Assembly: GCA_903822175.1 (NCBI GenBank)
Contig: CAIJOB010000042.1
Coordinates: 232,341-296,340 of the forward strand
DNA from: an uncultured Alphaproteobacteria bacterium
GTDB taxonomy: Bacteria; Pseudomonadota; Alphaproteobacteria; Caulobacterales; Caulobacteraceae
Direction: 5' to 3'
Length of the DNA: 64,000 bases
Below are positions 58,899 to 64,000 of this stretch, one piece after another; the first letter of the stretch is position 1; every line of letters begins with the position of its first letter. A program made the position numbers and the translations under genes. The notes beneath the pieces were generated by a model. The model did no database searches. It was given only the letters and a program-made list of their open reading frames with translations, and was not told where the DNA came from.

Positions 58899-60656
58899 GT
58901 GAGTGAAGCCCAACAATCCTGGCCGGTGATGTCGATCGCGCAGGCCCACGCGCGCCTGACCGCGCCCGGCGAGCGGTTCGAGATCGTCGAGATGACCATC
59001 CGAGGCGTCCTGACCAAGGTCTGGAAAAACGCGCCGCCGACGCTGCGCGATGTGTTCAACAACGCCCGCGCCTTCCCCGACCGGGAGTTCCTGATCTACG
59101 ACGACGAGCGCTCGACCTACGAGGCCTTCGCCCGGGCCACGATCACGCTGGCCCGCCAGCTGCAGGCCGATGGGATCAGGAAGGGCGACCGGGTCGCGGT
59201 GATCATGCGCAACCTGCCGGAATGGCCGGTGGCCTTCTTCGCCGGCATCCTGGCGGGCGCCATCGTCACCCCGCTGAACGCCTGGTGGACGGGCGCGGAG
59301 CTGGAGTACGGCCTGGCCGATTCCGGCGCCAAGGTGGTGATCGCCGACGACGAACGCCTGGGCCGGATCGCCGAATATCTCGACACCTTGGGCGACTTGA
59401 CCAAGGTCTATGTCTCGCGGCTCAGCGAGCCTGCCTCGAACGCCAAGGTCCACCGGCTGGAAGACGTGATCGGCGCGGCGAATTCGTGGAAGGACCTGCC
59501 GGACCAACCGCTGCCTGACGTCGAGATGGGCCCCGAGGACGACGCCACCATCCTCTACACCTCCGGCACCACCGGTAAGCCGAAGGGCGCGCTCGGCACC
59601 CACCGCAACATGACCTCGAACATCGGGGCCGGCGGCATCTCGGCGGTGCGTAATTTCCTGCGCGCCGGCGAGCCGATCCCGGAAAGCGACCCGCACAAGC
59701 TGCCGCAGCGGGTGACCCTGCTGGTGGTGCCGTTCTTCCATGCCACCGGGCTCTCGGCGACGCTGGGTCCGACGATGAACGCCGGCGGCAAGATCGTCTT
59801 GATGCGCCGCTGGGACGCCGAGCCGGCCATGCGGCTGATCGAGCGGGAGAAGGTCTCTTCCACCGGCGGCGTGCCGACCATCGCCTGGCAGCTGATCGAG
59901 CATCCGGCGCGGACCAAATACGATCTCTCGTCCCTGGTCGCGGTGACCTACGGCGGCGCGCCCTCGGCGCCGGAGCTGGTGCGGCGCATCGGCGAGACCT
60001 TCCCGGGTTCCCAGCCCGGCAACGGCTGGGGCATGACCGAGACCACGGCGACCTTCACCAGCCACCTGGGCAAGGACTACGAAAACCGCCCCGACAGCGC
60101 TGGTCCCGCGGCCCCGGTGGGCGAGATGCAGATCCGCGATCCGGCCGACGGCAAGACGGTCCTGCCGATCGGCGCGGTCGGCGAGCTCTGGTGCAAGGGG
60201 CCGCAGGTGGTGAAGCTCTACTGGAACAAGCCGCAGGCCACCGCCGAGACCTTCGTCGACGGCTGGCTGCGCACCGGCGACCTGGCGCGCCTCGACGACG
60301 AAGGCTTCCTGTTCATCATCGACCGGGCCAAGGACATGCTGATCCGCGGCGGCGAAAACATCTACTGCGTGGAGGTCGAGAACGCGCTGTATGAGCACCC
60401 CGCCGTGATGGACGCGGCGATCGTCGGCATCCCGCACAAGACGCTGGGCGAAGAGCCCGGCGCGGTGGTCCACCTCAAACCCGGCCAGACCGCCACGGAG
60501 GCCGAGCTGCGCAATTTCGTCCGCGAGCGGCTGGCGGGTTTCAAGGTCCCGGTGAAGGTGGTCTTCTGGCCGGAGATGCTGCCCCGCAACGCCAACGGCA
60601 AGATCGTCAAGACGGAGCTGAAAAAGGTGTTCGCCCCGGAGAAGACAGAGGCATGA
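58899..60656 (+). CDS. Class I adenylate-forming acyl-CoA synthetase/ligase
   Basis: ILYTSGTTGKPKGALGTHRNM; GWGMTETTATFTSH; WLRTGDLARLDDEGFLFIIDRAKDMLIRGGENIY. Confidence 0.96.
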   Translation: MSEAQQSWPVMSIAQAHARLTAPGERFEIVEMTIRGVLTKVWKNAPPTLRDVFNNARAFPDREFLIYDDERSTYEAFARATITLARQLQADGIRKGDRVAVIMRNLPEWPVAFFAGILAGAIVTPLNAWWTGAELEYGLADSGAKVVIADDERLGRIAEYLDTLGDLTKVYVSRLSEPASNAKVHRLEDVIGAANSWKDLPDQPLPDVEMGPEDDATILYTSGTTGKPKGALGTHRNMTSNIGAGGISAVRNFLRAGEPIPESDPHKLPQRVTLLVVPFFHATGLSATLGPTMNAGGKIVLMRRWDAEPAMRLIEREKVSSTGGVPTIAWQLIEHPARTKYDLSSLVAVTYGGAPSAPELVRRIGETFPGSQPGNGWGMTETTATFTSHLGKDYENRPDSAGPAAPVGEMQIRDPADGKTVLPIGAVGELWCKGPQVVKLYWNKPQATAETFVDGWLRTGDLARLDDEGFLFIIDRAKDMLIRGGENIYCVEVENALYEHPAVMDAAIVGIPHKTLGEEPGAVVHLKPGQTATEAELRNFVRERLAGFKVPVKVVFWPEMLPRNANGKIVKTELKKVFAPEKTEA

Positions 60657-61219
60657 GCGGACCTCTCATCATCGGCATCGGCGGCACGCCGCGCGCGGGC
60701 TCATCGACGGAGCGGGCGCTGGGCCTGGCCCTTCGCGCCGCCGAGGCGGCGGGCGCGCGCACCAAGCTGTTCGGCGGCGAATTTCTCGAGCGCCTGCCGC
60801 ACTTCAACCCCGGCCCGGACGGGCCGAGCCCCGAACAGAGCGAACTGACGCAGGCTGTCCGCGCCGCCGACGGGATCATCCTGGCGACGCCCGGCTATCA
60901 CGGCTCGCTCTCAGGCGTGGTGAAGAACGCGCTCGACACCCTGGAGCTGACCAGCCGCGACCCGCGACCCTATTTCCACGGCCTGCCGGTCGGCGTCATC
61001 GTCACCGCGGCGGGGCCGCAAGCCGGCGGGGCGACCTTGATGGCGGTGCGCGGCATCATACATGCCATGCGGGGCTGGCCGACGCCGTTCGGCGCCGCGC
61101 TGGCCGCGTCGAACCTCTTCGACGACGGTGGTGAGTGCCGCGAGGCGAAGGACGCCCAGCAGCTCACCATGGTCGCCGAGCAGGTGATGGAGTTCGCCCA
61201 GATGAGAGCTGGCAAATGA
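60653..61219 (+). CDS. NADPH-dependent FMN reductase family protein
   Basis: GIGGTPRAGSSTERALGLAL; ATPGYHGSLSGVVKNALDTLE; ATGA overlap with the upstream gene. Confidence 0.92.
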   Translation: MSGPLIIGIGGTPRAGSSTERALGLALRAAEAAGARTKLFGGEFLERLPHFNPGPDGPSPEQSELTQAVRAADGIILATPGYHGSLSGVVKNALDTLELTSRDPRPYFHGLPVGVIVTAAGPQAGGATLMAVRGIIHAMRGWPTPFGAALAASNLFDDGGECREAKDAQQLTMVAEQVMEFAQMRAGK

Positions 61220-62367
61220 AACGCCCATACCTCGTGCCGCATCTGAAGGGCGGCAGCGCGCCCGACCCGGACGCGCCTTCGTCGGCGATCTCGTCCATCG
61301 AGGAGATCATCGAGGACGCCCGCAACGGCCGCCCCTATATCCTGGTCGACGCCGAGGACCGCGAGAACGAAGGCGACGTGATCATCCCGGCGCAGTTCGC
61401 GACGCCGGAACAGATCAACTTCATGGCCAAGCACGCGCGCGGCCTGATCTGCCTGTCGATCACCGCCGAGCGCGCGCGCCAGCTGCGCCTGCCGCCGATG
61501 GCCAGCGACAACCAGTCGGGCCACGGCACCGCCTTCACCGTCTCCATCGAGGCCCGCGAAGGCGTCACCACCGGCATCTCGGCCCACGACCGGGCCCACA
61601 CCATCGCCGTCGCCGTCGACCCGACCAAGGGGATGGAAGACATCGTCTCCCCGGGCCACGTCTTCCCGCTGGTCGCCAAGGACGGCGGTGTGCTGGTCCG
61701 CGCCGGCCACACCGAGGCCGCGGTCGACATCAGCCGCATGGCCGGCCTGAACCCCGCCGGCGTGATCTGCGAGATCATGAAGGACGACGGGTCGATGGCC
61801 CGTCTTCCCGATCTGGTCGCTTTTGCACAACTGCACGGCCTGAAGATCGGCGCCATCGCCGACCTGATCGCCTACCGCCGCCGCACCGAGCGGCAGGTGG
61901 AGCGGGTGCTGGAGACGCCGTTCGACAGCTCGTTCGGCGGCCGCTTCCGGATGGTGATCTACCGCAACATCCTGGACGGCACCGAGCATGTGGTCCTGAC
62001 CAAGGGCAAGATCGATCCGGACAAGCCGACGCTGGTGCGCATGCACCGGGTCGACATGGCCGCCGACATGCTGGGCCACAAGGAAGCGCGGAAGGACTAC
62101 GTGCCCCGCGCCCTGCAGGCCATCGCCGACTACGATGGCGCGGGCGCCGCGGTGTTCATCCGCGACAGCAATCCCGCCTGGCTCTCCGAACGCTACGGCC
62201 AGCCGGACGCCAACCACACCGAGAACGTCCTGCGCGACTACGGCGTCGGCGCCCAGATCCTCATCGACCTGGGCGTGCGGGACATGTGGCTGCTCAGCTC
62301 GTCCAAGACCGTGCTGCCGGGCTCCGGCGGCTACGGCCTGCGCATCCTGGGACGCGAACCGCTTTAG
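61216..62367 (+). CDS. ribB: 3,4-dihydroxy-2-butanone-4-phosphate synthase (RibB/RibBA-like)
   Basis: YILVDAEDRENEGDVIIPAQFATPEQINFMAKHARGLICLS; GHVFPLVAKDGGVLVRAGHTEAAVD; C-terminal degenerate GCHII-like region; ATGA overlap with the FMN reductase gene. Confidence 0.95.
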   Translation: MKRPYLVPHLKGGSAPDPDAPSSAISSIEEIIEDARNGRPYILVDAEDRENEGDVIIPAQFATPEQINFMAKHARGLICLSITAERARQLRLPPMASDNQSGHGTAFTVSIEAREGVTTGISAHDRAHTIAVAVDPTKGMEDIVSPGHVFPLVAKDGGVLVRAGHTEAAVDISRMAGLNPAGVICEIMKDDGSMARLPDLVAFAQLHGLKIGAIADLIAYRRRTERQVERVLETPFDSSFGGRFRMVIYRNILDGTEHVVLTKGKIDPDKPTLVRMHRVDMAADMLGHKEARKDYVPRALQAIADYDGAGAAVFIRDSNPAWLSERYGQPDANHTENVLRDYGVGAQILIDLGVRDMWLLSSSKTVLPGSGGYGLRILGREPL

Positions 62368-62557
62368 CCGCATCGCTCGCCCAAGTCGCTTGGGGGGCGA
62401 ACCCGCTTTACGGGCCGCGCAGGTTCGACAACCATAAGAATCGCATAGTCGCTGCCCGGACCCGCGATGCGCGGTTGCGTCGCAAGGCTGGCTGATTGTC
62501 CGGCGTTCACCATTCTCGTAAAGAATTTAAGGGGATGGGTCTGATTAAGGTGGCGAA

Positions 62558-64000
62558 GTGCCCTACGATCCTGACCTCGCGCTGAGCGGCGCCATGTTTG
62601 GCGCGAGTCCCGCGCAGTCGCTGCTCGGCGTGGCGCAGGTCGATGCGCCGATGGTCGTCGATCCCTTCCCGGCGCTCGACACCACCGCGCTTCCCGGCGG
62701 GCCCACCGGGCCGGAGTTCTTCCTCAACGCCGATGCGCGCTCGGGCCCGACCGACAACGGCAAGCCCAGCCTGACCATCGACCAGGCAGCGAGCCAGATC
62801 GTCCGCGGCGAGCCCGGCTGGTCCGCCAGCCTGGGCCAGGGCTTCACCGTCACCTACGCCTTCCGCGCCGACGCGCCCGCCCAGATGCCCGACGATTCCG
62901 GCGGCTTCCAGCCCTTCAACGCCGCCCAGATCGCCCAGGCGACCCTGGCGCTGCAGGCCTGGTCGGACGTCGCCAACATCACCTTCGTGCGGGTCGGCAG
63001 CGGGACCTCGGGCCCCGACGCCTATTCGGACTCGGCGACCATCCTGTTCGGCGACTACACCACCGGCGAAGCCGGCGCGGCGGCCTTCGCGGAGTTCCCC
63101 GGCAACACCAGCTTCGGTTCGGTGGCCGGCGACGTCTGGATCAATTCCACGCTCAGCTACAACGCCGCCCCCACCGTCGGGAACTACGGCGGCCAGGTGC
63201 TGGTCCACGAACTCGGCCACGCCATCGGCCTCGACCATCCCAGCGACTACAACGCCGAGGCCAACGTCACCCTCAGCTATGCGAACAACGCCAGCTACTA
63301 CGAGGACGACCGCCAGTACTCGGTGATGAGCTATTTCAGCGAGACCAACACCGGCGGCGATTTCGGCGGCAATCTCTATTCGGCCGCGCCCCTGCTGGAC
63401 GACATCGCCGCGGCCCAGCTGGAATACGGGGCCAACATGACTACCCGGACCGGGGACACGGTCTACGGCTTCAACTCCAACACCGGCGAGCCCTGGTTCA
63501 CCATCACCGGCACCTTCCAGAAGGCGGTGTTCGCGGTGTGGGACGCGGGCGGCAACGACACCCTCGACTTCTCCGGCTACAACCAGACCCAGACCATCGA
63601 CCTGCGCGCCGGGTTCTTCTCCAGCGTCGGCGGCCTGACCGGCAACGTCAGCATCGCTGAGGGCGTCACCATCGAGAACGCCATCGGCGGCTCGGGCGAC
63701 GATTCCATCACCGGCAACACCGCCAACAACTCGATCCAGGGCGGGGCCGGCAACGACACGGTGATGGCCGGAGCGGGCAACGACACGATCGATGGCGGAG
63801 CGGGCCAGAGCTACCTGCGCGGCGAGGACGGCGACGACTCCATTCAGGGCGGCGCGGGCTTCGACGACATCAACGGCAACAAGGGTAACGACACCATCGA
63901 CGGAGGGTCAGGCGGCGGTGACTACCTGGTCGGCGGCCAGGGGAACGACCTGATCACCGGCCACGCCAGCGCCAACCAGATCCTGGGCAATCTCGGCAAC
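62558..64000 (+). CDS. M10 serralysin-like metalloprotease with RTX (hemolysin-type Ca2+-binding) repeats, C-terminus outside the window
   Basis: Manual translation: VLVHELGHAIGLDHP (HExxHxxGxxH) and Met-turn YSVMSYF, then GGAGNDTVMAGAGNDTIDGGAG...GGQGNDLITG repeats; no N-terminal signal peptide. Start uncertain (GTG 62558). Confidence 0.9.
   Translation, partial: MPYDPDLALSGAMFGASPAQSLLGVAQVDAPMVVDPFPALDTTALPGGPTGPEFFLNADARSGPTDNGKPSLTIDQAASQIVRGEPGWSASLGQGFTVTYAFRADAPAQMPDDSGGFQPFNAAQIAQATLALQAWSDVANITFVRVGSGTSGPDAYSDSATILFGDYTTGEAGAAAFAEFPGNTSFGSVAGDVWINSTLSYNAAPTVGNYGGQVLVHELGHAIGLDHPSDYNAEANVTLSYANNASYYEDDRQYSVMSYFSETNTGGDFGGNLYSAAPLLDDIAAAQLEYGANMTTRTGDTVYGFNSNTGEPWFTITGTFQKAVFAVWDAGGNDTLDFSGYNQTQTIDLRAGFFSSVGGLTGNVSIAEGVTIENAIGGSGDDSITGNTANNSIQGGAGNDTVMAGAGNDTIDGGAGQSYLRGEDGDDSIQGGAGFDDINGNKGNDTIDGGSGGGDYLVGGQGNDLITGHASANQILGNLGN

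Noticed and set aside
61135-61216. FMN riboswitch ahead of ribB
   Set aside because: ribB overlaps the upstream coding sequence by 4 nt, leaving no room for an RFN element.

Overview
The window is GC-rich alphaproteobacterial chromosome. Gene content and order (sucCD-sucAB-lpd, xerC-DUF484-tal|priA, DHS-like/ODC pair, PEPxxWA-CTERM protein) suggest Caulobacterales (Caulobacter/Phenylobacterium-like), but this is inference because no database search was run. Most of the window is ordinary housekeeping: 2-oxoglutarate dehydrogenase and succinyl-CoA synthetase, polyamine genes, phosphonate (phnCDE) and phosphate (pstSCAB) transport, beta-oxidation-type acyl-CoA enzymes, riboflavin synthesis, and a truncated RTX/M10 metalloprotease at the right edge. 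I saw no rRNA, tRNA, CRISPR array, transposase or prophage. The main point of interest is at 46.2-48.5 kb. There a PlcP-like metallophosphoesterase and an Agt-like GT4 glycosyltransferase (the phosphate-starvation lipid-remodelling pair) sit downstream of pst/phn, and the glycosyltransferase ORF carries an in-frame N-terminal TetR-type HTH with a perfect palindrome over its own start codon. A second unexpected fusion lies at the left edge: a membrane LytTR regulator runs in frame into a beheaded AMP-dependent acyl-CoA synthetase. Other points are three families of foldable intergenic repeats (one with compensatory changes between copies), a pair of leftward-facing terminator-like hairpins upstream of pstS, an untracked 52-aa AbrB/MazE-like ORF inside the suc/lpd operon, and four convergent gene pairs that share a CTAG stop tetranucleotide.
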